The position numbers were made by a program, and so were the translations under genes. Below, one piece after another: positions 47,906-61,485 of a stretch of DNA of 64,000 nt; the first letter of the stretch is position 1, and every line of letters begins with the position of its first letter. Under the pieces are notes generated by a model. That model searched no databases, was not told the origin of the DNA, and saw only the letters and a program-made list of their open reading frames with translations. Source of the stretch: Callipepla californica brunnescens (lineage: Eukaryota > Chordata > Aves > Galliformes > Odontophoridae); contig JALIRH010000002.1 in assembly GCA_023055505.1 (NCBI GenBank), positions 34,853,733-34,917,732 of the forward strand, in the 5' to 3' direction.

Positions 47906-50900
47906 ACTCCTTGATGTAGAAAGTTCTTCATCAACTCCTTGATGAAGAAAGAATACCCGAGCAATGATAGTACAACAGGCTCTAAAGCACAAACCCCGGA
48001 CTGCAGTGGAAGAACATAGCCAGAGCTGAGCATCAGCCCTTGTGCACTTTGTGAGGCTGCTTTATTTGCATTTCTTTCACATGCTGCCTTCATAGTAAAA
48101 TAAAAACAAAGAAAAACAAATGCTGTTCCCACTGGAAGACCCCCTCCCCCAGAAGAAGCCACAGCATTTCTAGGAAACAGAATCACACAGAGTGGTATTT
48201 GAATTTTGAAATGCATTTGTTTCCTGTGCTTATTTCCATCTTTAAAACAGGAAATATCTTAATTTTATTCTTCCTCTCTTCCCATAAGTTAGTACCCAGT
48301 ACTTTTTCAGAACAAGTTTTCTGCTCCAAGCCATCACCGTTGAGTGCTATTTATGACAGTGCTGTGGAAGCAAGTAGAGCTCTGACTGTCTCAGAAACAT
48401 CTCACTAATTTACCAAAAAGAAACAACACTATTTCTTAAGTAAGAAATCCACTGCCTGCAAACCTCTTCGAAATATGGAAGTTAACATCTGACAGTTTTT
48501 TTGATTAGTTTTAAAAAACATTGGGACAATGTTAACAGCTATGCACTCTGAAGTGTTTTTATGTGAACACTGAAAATACAGGTAGAAGTCCCAGGAAATA
48601 AAATGATTATTTTATTGATTTCTTTTAGATGCCATGACCACACGGTAGCACTGCCAGCTGCCTTCTCTGGGAGCTCATGAATGTAGCACAGTTTTGAATA
48701 ATTTGGCAAACAAAACTAGACTTCAGACTTTCAGGCATCCATTAAGAGCAACACAAAACACCAAGGACAACAACAAAAAAAGCTTAGCTTTCCAGAACAG
48801 CACTGAACAGAGTTAGTTAATTAATGCTTGGAGCCACACTGTGGGTTGGACCAGTCGCTCCCATTTTGTACATGAAGAAAAGCACTTGGTCAGTAGAACA
48901 GAAGTGCCATTATTATTGCAATTTCTGGTTCCCGGAGCAAGGCAGCTACCCCTCTTATTAGGCCACAAAGCAATGCTTCAAGTCTGCCAAAATGACACCG
49001 TTACCTCTGCTCCCACAGTCTAAAAATAGATACCTACACAATTTTAGAAAGCACCAAAAAACACACACTGGTTTTCAGATCTTCATTGCGATATATAACC
49101 TTAAAAAGTGGTATGTTATTTCATCATTCTTCAAGCTGCTTCTTATAGGCGATGAACTTAACACTTTATGTTCCTTTTTACAGGACATTACACAGGACAA
49201 TTTGCTTTTCAAACTGATGATAATTCTCACAGCATGCAAATGCACTCATCTAGAAATGCCACTGGACCAGACTTGTCTCTAATCAGTGAAGACACTTCAA
49301 GTTTCTGTTGCATTATGAACTTCTGCGTAACATCTGCACAGAAAAGTCTTCTCAGCAGACAGGATTCTCAAGATGTGTTCCTGCAAGTACAAAAAAACCT
49401 TTTTCTACATCTTAATTGAAAAGCTGATACTCACTTTGTGAGACCGCTTCGTGATATAAGGTAAATTAAAAGACCACCATCCTGGAGCACACTGAATTGA
49501 TTTAACAGTGTTAGCTCTTCTCAGGTTGAAAGGATGTGAATCAAAGCAAAAACACAACTGTTGGAAAGCATAATGGTAAGGCGACTTAAGATGGCACTAT
49601 GGAGACAGAAAACCAGCATTCGGATAATAAATGAGAGATGATAGATAATGCTACCCATCATACAGAGAGTCTTAGTACTGGCTACAACAAAGCATGAACC
49701 AGCAAGAAGATGTAAAGAGGGATGATATGATTGAAGACCACAGGCTTTGGAAATGCTCCCTTCATGCAATATTCAGAACTGATGTAAATGGAACAAGATT
49801 GCTTTCATCCAGGCTAGAAAAGTGATGGTGAGCTCCTTCTGTAGTAAGATGAGAGATACTGATGGGAAAATAGGGAAAGACTGCATTTTGGGCTTGCAGC
49901 ACCAGGAGAACTTAAAGATACAGACTGTACCTCGCTGCAAGATCCTTGAGAGAAATAAAACGGTTATGATACAACTGACGAGGTTTTGCTCCACTAATAA
50001 CAACAGCTTTTTTTACACATTCATTTTTCATTACTATGCTAAAAGATTAATGGGTATAAGGCAGGAAGAGAAATACACTTTGTGACTCACGTGGACTGCA
50101 GGATTTTTACCTCTGGGAGAAATTTAGGAAGCTAGTTTAAGAGCTACTTTGTCTGAAAAGTTCATCATAAAGGCTTCTTAAGACATGAGGCTCCCAGTAG
50201 ATTAACTTAACAGCAATTGCATTTGCTACCTAAAAAAGTGACCTTTATTGATAAGAAATACTAGGACACTTCAGGGGTTTAAAAGACCCTACAAAGAAAT
50301 TAGAGATATCAGCTGAGAAGAGGATAACTTAGTAGAGATGATTTAATATTAACTCTGCTTTTATATACTTACAATATAGACAGACAAAAATTACAGCTAT
50401 ACTGTAATAAAGATTGTAATCTAACCATATTAGAGTCAACTCAACCATTCAGAACTTAATGCAAATCATTTAAGGACTTAGTGCTTTCAAAGAAATGCAA
50501 GCCACCTCAGATGACAGCTCATGTGAAATAGGATGTTAAGGAAATCTCCCCAGACTTAAAAAACCGTACTGAAATCATGCTAGATACAACAGGGACTGAA
50601 ACAGAATTACACCTAGCATGGTTTTGCTCTTTGCAAGGGAAAAAATCAGTTATTTTTTTTAAAGCATGTGTCAGTTCTGCATTTGTAACTGGGCCATCTG
50701 ATTTCTCCCACAAGCATGAAAAAATGAATCAATCAATAGCAAAAACAAGCCCCAGCTTATTTATTTTATTGTTTTTCAGTATTAGCAGCTTATTTCCTTA
50801 ATACAACGCATGCAATTCTGTTTTGAAGCAAAATGCAAGTAAGGATCCTCTAAGACTCACTGTCCTTGGATTTCTGTCCCCAGAACAACACCCTGAACTT

Positions 50901-53424
50901 CCAAACTTTTCCACTTAAACCCTGATGGCACAATGCAAGGTGAGAAGCTGTGCTTTTGCTGGTACTTCTGACCAAAAGAAACCAAACACTGAAATAATCT
51001 CAAACTATGGTAATGATCACAGTAAGTCAGATCTCTGTCCAGGAGTCCTTTCCAAGAGCATCTGATGAGATTCTGACCTGCCTTTGTGCAATTTGTGACA
51101 ATCTTTATTGTTTCAAATGTAACTGCATTTGGCATTACGGGCCCTGTACCTGGTAGATTTCAGGAAGAAAACATAAGAAAAGGGTCTGAGACAGCACCCT
51201 CATGCTTAATGATAACTCCTTTCCAGCTGTGAGGAAAAAAGGGCATTTCTCACCCTGCTGCACATCACTGCCAGAAGCAGTAAACTGCTACAACCACTGT
51301 GAAGAGGCTGAGAATCAAATCCCCAGCTCTAACAAATCATTCGTTGCCTTATTTACACATAACTCCCCAAGGAACCCTTTCTGCCATGGCTGTCACCTCT
51401 GCCCTGCAGAGCTGGGAAGGGCAGGACCAGGCACGAAGGAAACAGTCACAGTGGTAATAACCCTGTCCTTGCTGCCAATACTGGGCTGTTTACTGACTGT
51501 CATGGCAGCCTTATTTAAGAGCAGATTCTAATTTACTGAAGAATTTCACATCAAACATTTGCAACTTCTTTAGCTGCACTGTATACAGGGAATGAGAAGC
51601 AAGTTTCATACTGTACAAAATGAAAAGGGACTTTTTCTTCTAGCTCCGGACAGAAAAACAGTCCTTGAAAAGTGAAATTCACAGTGCGTGTGAACTCGGG
51701 AAGGGGCTGAAAGATGGAGACGAAGGTATGGTTCTAAAATGGATGAATAGGAAAGGGAAACAAGAGTGTGGAAAGGAGACTCAACGTGCCAAGACAAACT
51801 CATCCCTTTTTCACACGTGTTTGTGACATCCAACAAGATACAACTTCTTCACTATTTCAGATTATCTCCAAAGGATTTTCAAAAGACAGTTGCAGGGACC
51901 AAGGAAAATAATCTCATCATGTGTAAAAGGCCTAAAAGCTGAACTAAAATGAAACAAACAGGAAAAAAAAACAAAACTGTACAGCTCACAAAGATTAAAA
52001 GGATTTATCTGATTAGTTTTTGAAAATTCAACAAAAATAAAAGTTAAAATTTCCTACTGGCTGTGACTGAAGCTGATGTGTTAAGCAAGGAGCTAAGCAA
52101 GCTCTCATAAATAGAGACTGGTTTCTTTCATCTTCAAAACAGATAATTTTTTTTTCCAAGTGCCTCCACTGCAAGAAATGTCTAAGTACAACTTCTAAGA
52201 CGTTATGTCAGAACCTGTAAATAAGCAGGAAAAAATAAACTCCACAACGTATTTTAACACAGAACATCAGAACAGAAAATGTGGCATTACAATGTACTGA
52301 AACAGTAAAAATCCAAACGTGTGTCAGAACAAAGATAATGCTTCTGCTACTTCAGATATAAAGCCTCAGATCTGTACTTGGCCAAGATGTAAACAAACAC
52401 TACCTCTCAACTCCAAAAAATGTAATACTAACGATAGTGACCACTTAACAAGGGAAAAACTGCTTTAGTGGGGGCTGAAAAAGAGAAAGGAACCTTATTA
52501 ATATAATAAGGCAAAAGTCACGGCTTTGAAGGCATAGGATGAAAAGCTTTGCCAGTATCTCTTTTCCTCCTCCAGTTACCCAACTCATACTATAAAAGAT
52601 GCCCTAACAGTTTCCCCCAGCACTGCCTCAACGGCCACCTGACTCCTTTACATAGACCCAAGGACTTAATACAGTATTAGTAGCCAGTGTTGTCCAGCCT
52701 TCTCGTTCCTGCAGTGATGTCAGACCCACAAACGGACTGCAGAAACCAGTCTGTGTACAAGCAGAGCCCTAAGTACCTGCACTTAGGACTCCAGAAAGTA
52801 TATGCATAAAAACAAATTGTCTAGCATGTTCTCAGAGCAGGCCAGTTCCTCCACATTTGCTGCTTAATTCAAAGCTGTGTTTTGCTAGAGGGGAATCCAG
52901 CTGAGGGGCCACCTCCTTCTTCTGGCCCACAGCCTTTTATTCTCCTTTCTCTCATGCAGATTTCCTTCTGTGCACTTTCTGCCCACTTAAGTTCAACATG
53001 ATCCTTAACAAAGGCGTAATTCTGTGTAAGTGGTGCCCAACAGAAACCATCTAAGGAAGTTAAAGCCTTCTGTGAAGCAATTTTATATAATGTTTTTGAA
53101 TGCAATGACATAACACACCATCATGAAAGGGAAATTATCTAAGATTTACAATGCCTGCATAAAGCACAGAAAATAGCTGTGGCCTGCATGAAATAGATTT
53201 TTTTTTCAGTTTTTCCTCATCTACATTTATGCTTATACATACCATCTAGCAATAAGCAGATGTATACAGATCTCTATAGATGTACACACTCATACATAAG
53301 GATAGGTGTAAACACAAAGTTTTAATTTTGAATAGCAGAATTAATTCAGAAAAAGTAATTTCCCTTGAACCGAGTGGCCTTGCATGGTCAGCTGCGTGGA
53401 GATCCAAAACCAGAAATGTGAAAC
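47906..53424. other. Probable FAM110B intronic DNA
   Basis: No supported gene. A frame at 51202-51531 ends in a hydrophobic 20-residue stretch (VVITLSLLPILGCLLTVMAA), but it has no family resemblance and no splice context. A perfect 8-bp inverted repeat (CCTTATTA-ATA-TAATAAGG) lies at 52493-52511. Confidence 0.5.
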
Positions 53425-53705
53425 AGATGAGCCTGGAAGCACCTCTAGGTCCATCAAGGCTCAACCCCTGCCCAAGTAGGGACACTCAGGCCCATGTCCA
53501 GGCAGCTGCTGAAAGTCTCCAAAGATGGAGACTCCATGATGTATCTCCAAGCAACTAGTGTCAGTATTTATTCACTTTCACAGTTAAATATATACATATA
53601 ATAATAAATCATATGTTTCCATTGGATTTCCTGTGTTTCAGCTTGTGCCCACTGCCTCTTGTTCTATCATAGGAAATCAAATGAAAAAAGCCTGGCTCCA
53701 TCTTC
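53425..53705 (-). mobile_element. CR1 LINE 3' fragment with an AT-rich interruption
   Basis: Reversed CR1: GGAAGCACCTCTAGGTCCAT, TCAACCCCTGCCCAAGTAGG, GTCCAGGCAGCTGCTGAAAG, AAAGATGGAGACTCCATGAT. An AT-rich stretch at about 53580-53615 follows, then GATTTCCTGTGTTTCAGCTT and CCCACTGCCTCTTGTTCTAT. Confidence 0.78.
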
Positions 53706-56700
53706 CTTTATTCCTCACCAAGAGTTATTTACATACATTGATAATTCCCCACATGATTTTTGGCAAGCAGCAGAAAAAAACCTCTGTGTACGATCCTACT
53801 GCCTCGTCAGGATGTTCCACAAAGCTAGAAGAGCTGCAGATGTATGTATTTCTTGGACATGAGGGAAGCATCAATCCAGTTTCAGCAAGTCTGCAGAAAA
53901 AAGTCAATACTAATTCAACACCAAACGGATTCGGTATTTGTAGAACTCTTCTAAGAATGGATTTAAGACTTAGTTGCAGATGCGCTTCTGATGCGTGTCT
54001 TCAGAGTCACGCTGAAGTAAAATAAGAAAACATAAACTGCTTTGCAGAAGAAGGAAAGAGAAAATACTTGCAGAAACTGGCTTTTTAGGGAGCTAAACAG
54101 CACAGCTGACAGTAAAGAAGTATCCCAGTTTTTACAAAAAGTATTGCAGGAAAAATTCTGCATCAAGACAAAGAACCCAAACCCTATGTATTTCAGCATG
54201 AGATGGCAGCACCATCTGCTTGGCTGTCACTCTGTGAAGATTTAATGAAGGCAACCACAATAATGCCAGACCCTTTATGCAGCCAGTGCAGCAAATTCAC
54301 CAAGACCGATCCCAAAAGAGCAAAATGAACACAACTCTAAGCCAGCAAGCACCCACACAGTTCGCAGCCCTGCGGGCAGCAGCAAAGCTGCCACAGTTTG
54401 GGTCAGCATCATGCCACTGCTGCCTGAGACACCTGCAGAGAGCAGAGGGGCTAAGGGCAGCCCCTCAGGTCGACACCCTGTGGCACAGCTATGTGGGGCA
54501 CTTGTGTGCAGACACCATTGAGAGGGCCCTTGTTTTCAAAAAGCAGCCAGCAAAGCTCATGAATCACTTTGGAAAGCCCCGAGGTAGAGATGACAGGAAG
54601 ATGACAGGAAGATGAAGAGGGACACTTGCTTTCAGTAAAGAGGTAAGAGAAGAAAAGCAGAGATGTCAGACTTGGAAAGGTCAGGGGTAAGATTTGTGTT
54701 TATCAAAATGGGCTTTCTGCACAGAAACCAAGGACATCTTCCATCAGTTAAAAAAAGTCGTAACAAAAAATCATAACAAAAGAAGAGCCTCTTTGGTAAG
54801 CTAACTTAAATTCTTTGCCTGCATGCCAACCTTGGCCACCTCTACTTCCAAGTTATTTTTGGACATTCCTCACTGAAAACAGAGTGATGTCTGCAAAGAT
54901 GCCAGAGCTCAGAGGGCTGAATGGCAGGTAGAAGCTGAAAGGCAGAAAGAGCTTGACTGGAGAAAGTGAGTAAAAGAGAGAAGATAGATCTGAATGGGAA
55001 AATGGGACAGACAAATTTAGATCTGAGGCGGCAGCAAGGGAAGAACAACTGTGAGGAGAAGAGAAATGATACACCAAAACACTGAAGGACAAGGAGGCCA
55101 TCTATTGCTCCAAGGTTGTGTTCTGTTCCAGCTGCTGCACTCTGCCTTCCACCACAACTAACAGCAAGCACTCTGCCATGTGCTGGGCTTCACCCAGCCC
55201 CAGCCCCACGGCACAAGGGCCAAAGCAACCACCTTCATTCCAGGGGATGTCTAAGAGATATGAGGTGGGGAAAGCCTGGATTGCAATAGGTCTGACAGAG
55301 CAGTGATGGAAGAGAATGGGATGCAATTTTTCAATACCTCATACAACTTCTGGTTAGGCTGTTGTTGGAATGTCACAGTGAGAAACACAAAGCTGCATGC
55401 TCAATTCTGGATGACTGCAGTGCCCAAAATACCCAGTGCCAATTATGACACTGAGACAGAAGAAAATTGTCCCTACCCTGGGAAGTTTGTATTGTTAGTG
55501 CTCACATAGGCAGAAGCAGTTACACTGATTCTTTTTTGCCCTTTTTAAGGACATTTGCAATGATGGTTTATGACCATAAAGCACAGACTGCTCAGCTTAC
55601 CTTAAAAGCTCACAGCCTGTGGTCACATAAAAATGTTTCAGTCTTTTTTTTTTTTTTTCCCCTTCCCCTCTTGCCTTTTTCTGCCCAGATATTAGAGGCA
55701 GGCAATGCTTTAGGACAGCGACTGTATCATACCATTGGCTAATAATGCAAACACATGCATCCCCATATCAACAACTCTCCTTTATTATCACTGTTTCATT
55801 ATCACTACCTGGAAAAACAGGACCCAGATCTCAGAAGAGCTTATTATAACCATGGACCCTAAACAGAAACAAGAGCCAAATATTCCCAGACTTCTGAAAA
55901 TGTGCATACCCATGCAGACCTGCGTGTTCCAGTTTCTCTCAGTTTAAATGGCACTACCAAGCCATACAAGTTGCACTGCACACCATGCAAAGTGGATAGT
56001 GAATGCATTTGTACAGACTTCCTAACCAGGGAGCAGAACAGCCTGATGTTTGGGCTAATCTAGCTTTTTCCAAAATGTTAAGCACATCTAAAGGAAAAGC
56101 AATAACTTAATACCATTCTTTTTCAGTTACAGAGATTATGTAGTATACACATCGATACTAGGAATGGATGCAGTAAAGCCACTCTACAAAACCCAACAGA
56201 TAAACAGCCAATAAAGGAGACAGCCATGTAATCAGCAGAAGCACAAATAACATTCAGTTAATAAACCAATATACCACAGAAGTATCAGGCACAACAAGAA
56301 ATGTCTATTATGGATAGGAACGGATGATTCATGTTAAAAAAAAACCAACAACATTTATTTACAAAGTTAGGATCAGGGTTGAAAACTTCAGCTGTTCTGC
56401 AGACAGACTGCAGGAAGCAGCAGTACCCACAGGTGGCTGAAATACATCCATGAGAAACAACGAGAAATGGAGACGGGAATCTTGTTACTGGGATTACCCA
56501 GACAACAGCATCCAGGATTATGATTTGTCGGTTGCATTCTGTACTAAAGCTATCAGGCCACGCTTAATACCTCAGGTAATAAATTTAAGAATAATTAATT
56601 GTAATAAGGGATTAAATATGAAAAAATAAAGAAAATAAAAAGGAGATATTTAACTCCCATTCCCCAAGTACACAACTGTGAGGAAAAATACTGCAGCTGC

Positions 56701-57956
56701 AATAACCAAAAGAAAAAGATATTGCTGCTTCAGTCCCCCTGCTCAATAAAACATGTTCTTCCTGCGTGTACTGCAAGTATTTGACAGAAAGTTGCCTAGA
56801 GCTATGCGTATTTCATCCTCTCTTTAAAAAAGTCTCCTACTCCATACACTTAGCCCACCAATAAAATCGTGCCAGACGTGTGAGACTCATGGGACAGGAA
56901 GTGCAGCCCCACAGTAGCCCCTGCCCCATCCCATTAGCCACTTTGCAACAAGGGAAGCCTTCTTCCCAGTGCCCATCCTGCCCAGCCATCTCCACATGGG
57001 GAAGGATGTCACAGTTCTGATCTCATTTGCTTTTGCTGCTGGAGCAGATGGAGGAGTGCTGGGGCAGTGAGGCCTCCCTTATTTATATCACAGCTTTCAG
57101 AATATCCCTCACCTCCTCAGCTAGGCTCATCTCACTCAGCCCAATCCCAAAGTATTGGGATTTCAAGGATGTGAAAGACTTGCACTACCCAAGAAAACCA
57201 GAGGGAACAGGCTAGTGATCTCCCATGAACAACAGATACTCTATTGAACCTGCTGTCCATTTAAAAAGACTTAAAAAGACTGCTCCATCAAGGTAATAAT
57301 TGCAGTTGGCTCCAAAAACAAATGAAAAGATGAAAGGTGCTTTAGGGCACAAAGTCACTTTTCTTATTTTAACGTAAACCTTTACCTACATATCATTTAA
57401 TACTACTCAACTTCAAAAACAGCAAGGCCTGTAAGTACAAATCCTGCAAAATAAACTCTTTGGTAATACCTTAAATCCCTGTGGCTTTTTCTGTAGTCTC
57501 TCTTTCACTGCTAACAGATTGCAAAAAAAAATGCATTAACTTCAAGCATCATCTTTCTCTTTTAGATTTGGTATGGTTTTACCTAATGTGAAATACACTT
57601 ACACATGTAATGGTAAAAAAGATCTAATACCTTAATAAAGCAGAGCTGGTCTAACGCTGTTTATAACCGGTACTCAGATTACTGCATATATCCATCTCCA
57701 GCTAGCAGAAAAAGCCAGTGCTTCTGAAAGAACTACTCTTGAAGGAATATAAATATTTCCATTGGGCTATAATGAGATTATGGGTACCACACTGAAAGCA
57801 TTAACAACATATTCATTTCTACACAAACATGTCTTGGGCACACATGATTGAAATCACCTTTTGCCAGTTATATACATACGAAACACACCAGCAGACGAGA
57901 CACTGATTTTCATAACACAATTTTCTGCTCTTACCATCCCATACACCCACTGCACT
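53706..57956. other. Probable FAM110B intronic DNA
   Basis: I see no supported gene. A short tandem GATGACAGGAA duplication lies near 54590-54612. GC-richer patches at about 54340-54560 and 56890-57060 have frames up to 112 codons without recognisable domains. Confidence 0.45.
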
Positions 57957-57975
57957 CTAATCACAAAAGAACTTT
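57957..57975 (-). mobile_element. CR1 3' tail, outer part, cut off by the provirus
   Basis: CTAATCACAAAAGAACTTT just left of the provirus continues naturally, across the removed insertion, into ACTTTGGTTGGAAAGACCTC at 62893. This is the reversed CR1 terminus with its tail; the two parts belong to one element split by the ERV. Confidence 0.7.
57971..57975. repeat. Target-site duplication, left copy
   Basis: ACTTT directly abuts the LTR terminus TGTCA. The identical copy is at 62893-62897. Confidence 0.93.
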
Positions 57976-58551
57976 TGTCAACGGTTTACCGGGCTGGATC
58001 GGCCCGGTTCCGTGACAATTGGTGCGGGGGACCCACAGACCCACGCCCCAGGAAAGGGGAAGGAATAAGGGAAAAGGGAAAAGGGAGATGGGCCTAGAAA
58101 CAAAACAGCGGCAACGATCTGAGGAGGAAAGCTAATTTACTAAATAAGATATCAGAAAGTAAAATAACAGAATATAATACAATATAATTGGAATTGAGGC
58201 TAATGAATCAAATAAAATGAGCAAGAGAGAGTGTCCGATAAACCGAAGGCCTTACGCTAACGCTGAAGGCGATACGGCAGCGAGCACCCACTGCTGAGAC
58301 GATCCCGAAGGAAAAAGAGTGTCCCGTGACCGCAGAGGGTTTTTTATCTGTTCCCTCTGAGCGGAAAACACGTAAAAATACAAAGCATCGCAAAGTCCTC
58401 TGGGGAATGTAGTTCTTCTTCTCTTCTGAGACAGGTATACCTGGAATTATCAATGATCTATGGAGCTGGAGTATTAGCTCCTTAACTCTTAATGCAATAC
58501 ATGATGTTATGATGTGGAATACCAGAACCAAAAAATCATAAAACCATGACA
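57976..58551 (-). repeat. 3' LTR of the provirus, 576 bp
   Basis: Starts TGTCA and ends TGACA on the plus strand. It matches 62317-62892 base for base by eye except at LTR position 9 (G at 57984, T at 62325). No canonical AATAAA is seen in sense orientation; an AGTAAA variant lies at 58141-58136. A 114-codon frame on the minus strand inside it is incidental. Confidence 0.96.
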
Positions 58552-58565
58552 TTCCACCCCTTATT
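58552..58565 (-). promoter_or_regulatory. Polypurine tract next to the 3' LTR
   Basis: Immediately upstream of the 3' LTR the coding strand reads AATAAGGGGTGGAA, purine-rich and abutting TGTCA, as needed to prime plus-strand DNA synthesis. Between it and the pol stop lie about 100 nt of AT/CA-rich non-coding DNA (TATATA and CACACA runs at 58621-58660). Confidence 0.85.
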
Positions 58566-58665
58566 CCACATCGTTACATCATGCTTGATACATACAGAAG
58601 AACAATGATTAACATGAATTAGATATACACACACACAACATATATATACAAGTATATACATGGAA

Positions 58666-61485
58666 TTACTGACTGCACTCCCCCAACATCAAATTCCCTT
58701 GTGGTACACACTGAACATCCCCATTCTTCTGCATCACCCACCAAGTGGATCCAGGTCCCTGAGCAAAGACAGTTCCACAGAGAGGTTTGCCCTTTCCAGA
58801 AGCTGGAAGTACCCAAACTGCTTTGCCCAACATGTTCTTTACATGTACTACAGGGACCTTATCTCCCTCTACTGTAGGTAGAGAGTTGGATTGGGCAGGA
58901 CCATCACGATTGATGGATCCTCGAGTATTGACCAACCAGGTGGCTTCTGCCAAATGCTTCTCCCAATGCTTGAATGTTCCGCCACCCATTGCTTTCAACA
59001 TGGTTTTTAGCAACCCATTGTATCTTTCAATTTTACCAGAAGCTGGTGCATGATAGGGGATATGATAAATCCATTCAATGCCATGATCTTTGGCCCAATT
59101 ACTTATAAGAGAATTTTTGAAATGAGTCCCATTATCTGACTCAATTCTTTCTGGAGTGCCATGTCGCCATAGGACTTGCTTCTCGAGACCTAGAATGGTG
59201 TTTCGGGCGGTAGCATGGGGTACTGCATATGTTTCAAGCCACCCAGTGGTTGCTTCCACCATAGTGAGCACATAACGCTTACCATTGCGAGTTCGTGGCA
59301 AGGTGATATAATCTACCTGCCACGCCTCCCCATATTTATACTTTTGCCACCGCCCTTCCCCCCAAAGAGGTTTCATCCTCTTGGCTTGTTTAATTGTGGC
59401 GCAAGTATCACAGTCATGGATAACCTGTGCAATAGCGTCCATAGTTAAGTCCACCCCTCGGTCTCTAGCCCATTTATATGTTGCATCTCTTCCTTGATGG
59501 CCCGAGGTCTCATGGGCCCATCGAGCTAAAAATAATTCACTTTTATGTTGCCAGTCCAAGTCTACTTGAGCCATCTTAACTTTGGCAGCTCGATCTACCT
59601 GATGGTTATTCTGTTGTTCTTCAGTTGCTCGGCTTTTAGGAACATGAGCATCTACATGGCGCACCTTTACAACCATATTCTTTACTCGGGCAGCAATATC
59701 TTTCCACAGTTCAGCAGCCCAAATAGGTTTACCCCTCCGTTGCCAGCCATTTTGTTCCCATTGCTGTAACCACCCCCATAAGGCATTTGCCACCATCCAT
59801 GAGTCAGTGTAAAGATAAAGCACTGGCCACCTCTCGCGTTCAGCAACATCTAAGGCCAGCTGGACAGCCTTTACCTCTGCAAATTGGCTTGATTCTCCTT
59901 TTCCTTCAGTGGCCTCTGCAACTTGTCGTGTGGGACTCCACACTGCAGATTTCCATCTGCGGTGCTTTCCCACAATCCGACACGATCCATCTGTGAACAG
60001 GGCGTATCTCTTTTCATTGTCTGGTAGTTCATTGTATGGTGGGGCCTCTTTAGCACGTGATACCTCCTCTGCTGGGGTTGTTCCAAACTTTTTACCTTCA
60101 GGCCAGTCCATGATCACTTCTAGGATTCCTGGATGACTGAGGTTCCCCATCCGAGCTCGCTGTGTAATCAGCGCAATCCACTTACTCCAAGTGGCATCAG
60201 TAGCATGATGGGTTGAGGGAACCTTTCCTTTGAACATCCAATTCAGCACTGGCAGTCGAGGTGCCAGAAGGAGCTGCGCTTCAGTACCGATTACTTCGGA
60301 AGCAGCTCGAACCCCCTCATACGCGGCTAAGATTTCCTTCTCAGTTGGAGTGTAGCGCTCCTCAGACCCCCTGTATGCTCGACTCCAGAAACCAAGGGGT
60401 CGGCCTCGGGTCTCTCCAGAAGCTCTTTGCCACAAACTCCAAGTGGGACCTTCCTTTCCAGCAGCAGTGTAGAGGATGTTCTTTACATCCTGTCCCGTCC
60501 GCACTGGCCCCAGGGCCACGGCACGGGCTATCTCCTGCTTAATTTGCTCAAAAGCCTGCTGCTGCTCAGGACCCCATACAAAATCATTCTTCTTCCGCGT
60601 CACCCGAAAGAGAGGGCTCACAATGAGACTATAGTTTGGAACATGCATTCTCCAAAAGCCCACTACACCCAGAAAAGCTTGGGTCTCTGTCTTACTAGTG
60701 GGTGGAGACATAGCAATAATTTTGTCGATCACATCTGTTGGGATGTGACGACGTCCATCTTGCCACTTTATTCCTAGGAACTGAATTTCCTGTGCAGGCC
60801 CTTTCACTTTGCTTCGCTTAATAGCGAAGCCAGCTCGCAGGAGGATCTGAATTATTCTCTCTCCTTTCTCGAAAACTTCCCCTGCTGTATTGCCCCACAC
60901 AATGATGTCATCAATGTATTGTAAGTGCTCAGGAGCACCGCCCTGTTCCAATGCAGTTTGGATCAACCCATGGCAAATGGTTGGGCTGTGCTTCCACCCC
61001 TGGGGCAAACGGTTCCAGGTGTACTGAATGCCTCTCCAAGTGAAAGCAAATTGCGGCCTACATTCTGTGGCCAGAGGAATTGAAAAGAAGGCATTGGCGA
61101 TGTCAATGGTGGCATACCACTTGGCTGCTTTTGACTCCAGTTCATACTGGAGTTGAAGCATGTCCGGCACAGCAGCACTCAGTGGGGGTGTGACTTCATT
61201 GAGGCCACGATAATCTACCGTCAGCCTCCATTCTCCACTGGCTTTACGCACTGTCCATATGGGGCTATTAAAAGGTGAGTGAGTCATAGTCAACTCTTGT
61301 GAACCCCCAGTCACCCCAGAAATATAGATTAATTCTGTCCCTTGGTGACTTGAGGGCATTAGAGTGCACTGTGCACCAGTGTCCACCAATGCCTTATATT
61401 TTTGTGGTTCTGATGTGCCAGGCCATCGAATCCACACAGTCCAATACACTCTATTATCCCTTTCCCCCCCCTGGCTGGGGGGCAC
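58666..61485 (-). CDS. pol: Pro-Pol polyprotein: partial protease, RT, RNase H, integrase (939 codons)
   Basis: The frame is open from the gag amber codon to TAA; the listed first codon is GTG, so translation probably depends on readthrough. Residue numbers count from it. A protease active site VDTGAQ (34-39) and flap-like GVTGG (57-61) are followed at once by the RT fingers SPFNSPIWTVRK (70-81), so the C-terminal part of protease and the RT leader look deleted in frame. RT: Asp128 in TIDIANAFF, LPQGW (160-164), YIDD (190-193). RNase H: Asp499, Glu537, Asp561, Asp631. Integrase: zinc site His658, His663, Cys692, Cys695; catalytic Asp725, Asp784 and Glu820 with the canonical 35-residue D-E spacing. 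No internal stop is present. No dUTPase and no env follow. Confidence 0.9.
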   Translation of the reverse strand: MPPSQGGERDNRVYWTVWIRWPGTSEPQKYKALVDTGAQCTLMPSSHQGTELIYISGVTGGSQELTMTHSPFNSPIWTVRKASGEWRLTVDYRGLNEVTPPLSAAVPDMLQLQYELESKAAKWYATIDIANAFFSIPLATECRPQFAFTWRGIQYTWNRLPQGWKHSPTICHGLIQTALEQGGAPEHLQYIDDIIVWGNTAGEVFEKGERIIQILLRAGFAIKRSKVKGPAQEIQFLGIKWQDGRRHIPTDVIDKIIAMSPPTSKTETQAFLGVVGFWRMHVPNYSLIVSPLFRVTRKKNDFVWGPEQQQAFEQIKQEIARAVALGPVRTGQDVKNILYTAAGKEGPTWSLWQRASGETRGRPLGFWSRAYRGSEERYTPTEKEILAAYEGVRAASEVIGTEAQLLLAPRLPVLNWMFKGKVPSTHHATDATWSKWIALITQRARMGNLSHPGILEVIMDWPEGKKFGTTPAEEVSRAKEAPPYNELPDNEKRYALFTDGSCRIVGKHRRWKSAVWSPTRQVAEATEGKGESSQFAEVKAVQLALDVAERERWPVLYLYTDSWMVANALWGWLQQWEQNGWQRRGKPIWAAELWKDIAARVKNMVVKVRHVDAHVPKSRATEEQQNNHQVDRAAKVKMAQVDLDWQHKSELFLARWAHETSGHQGRDATYKWARDRGVDLTMDAIAQVIHDCDTCATIKQAKRMKPLWGEGRWQKYKYGEAWQVDYITLPRTRNGKRYVLTMVEATTGWLETYAVPHATARNTILGLEKQVLWRHGTPERIESDNGTHFKNSLISNWAKDHGIEWIYHIPYHAPASGKIERYNGLLKTMLKAMGGGTFKHWEKHLAEATWLVNTRGSINRDGPAQSNSLPTVEGDKVPVVHVKNMLGKAVWVLPASGKGKPLCGTVFAQGPGSTWWVMQKNGDVQCVPQGNLMLGECSQ

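Noticed and set aside
51202..51531. Possible small membrane protein with C-terminal hydrophobic stretch
   Set aside because: A hydrophobic 20-mer alone is weak evidence; no start context, no family and no splice sites supporting an exon.
58208..58552. Minus-strand open frame of 114 codons within the 3' LTR
   Set aside because: It is the LTR U3/R sequence translated by chance; the same frame recurs in the other LTR.
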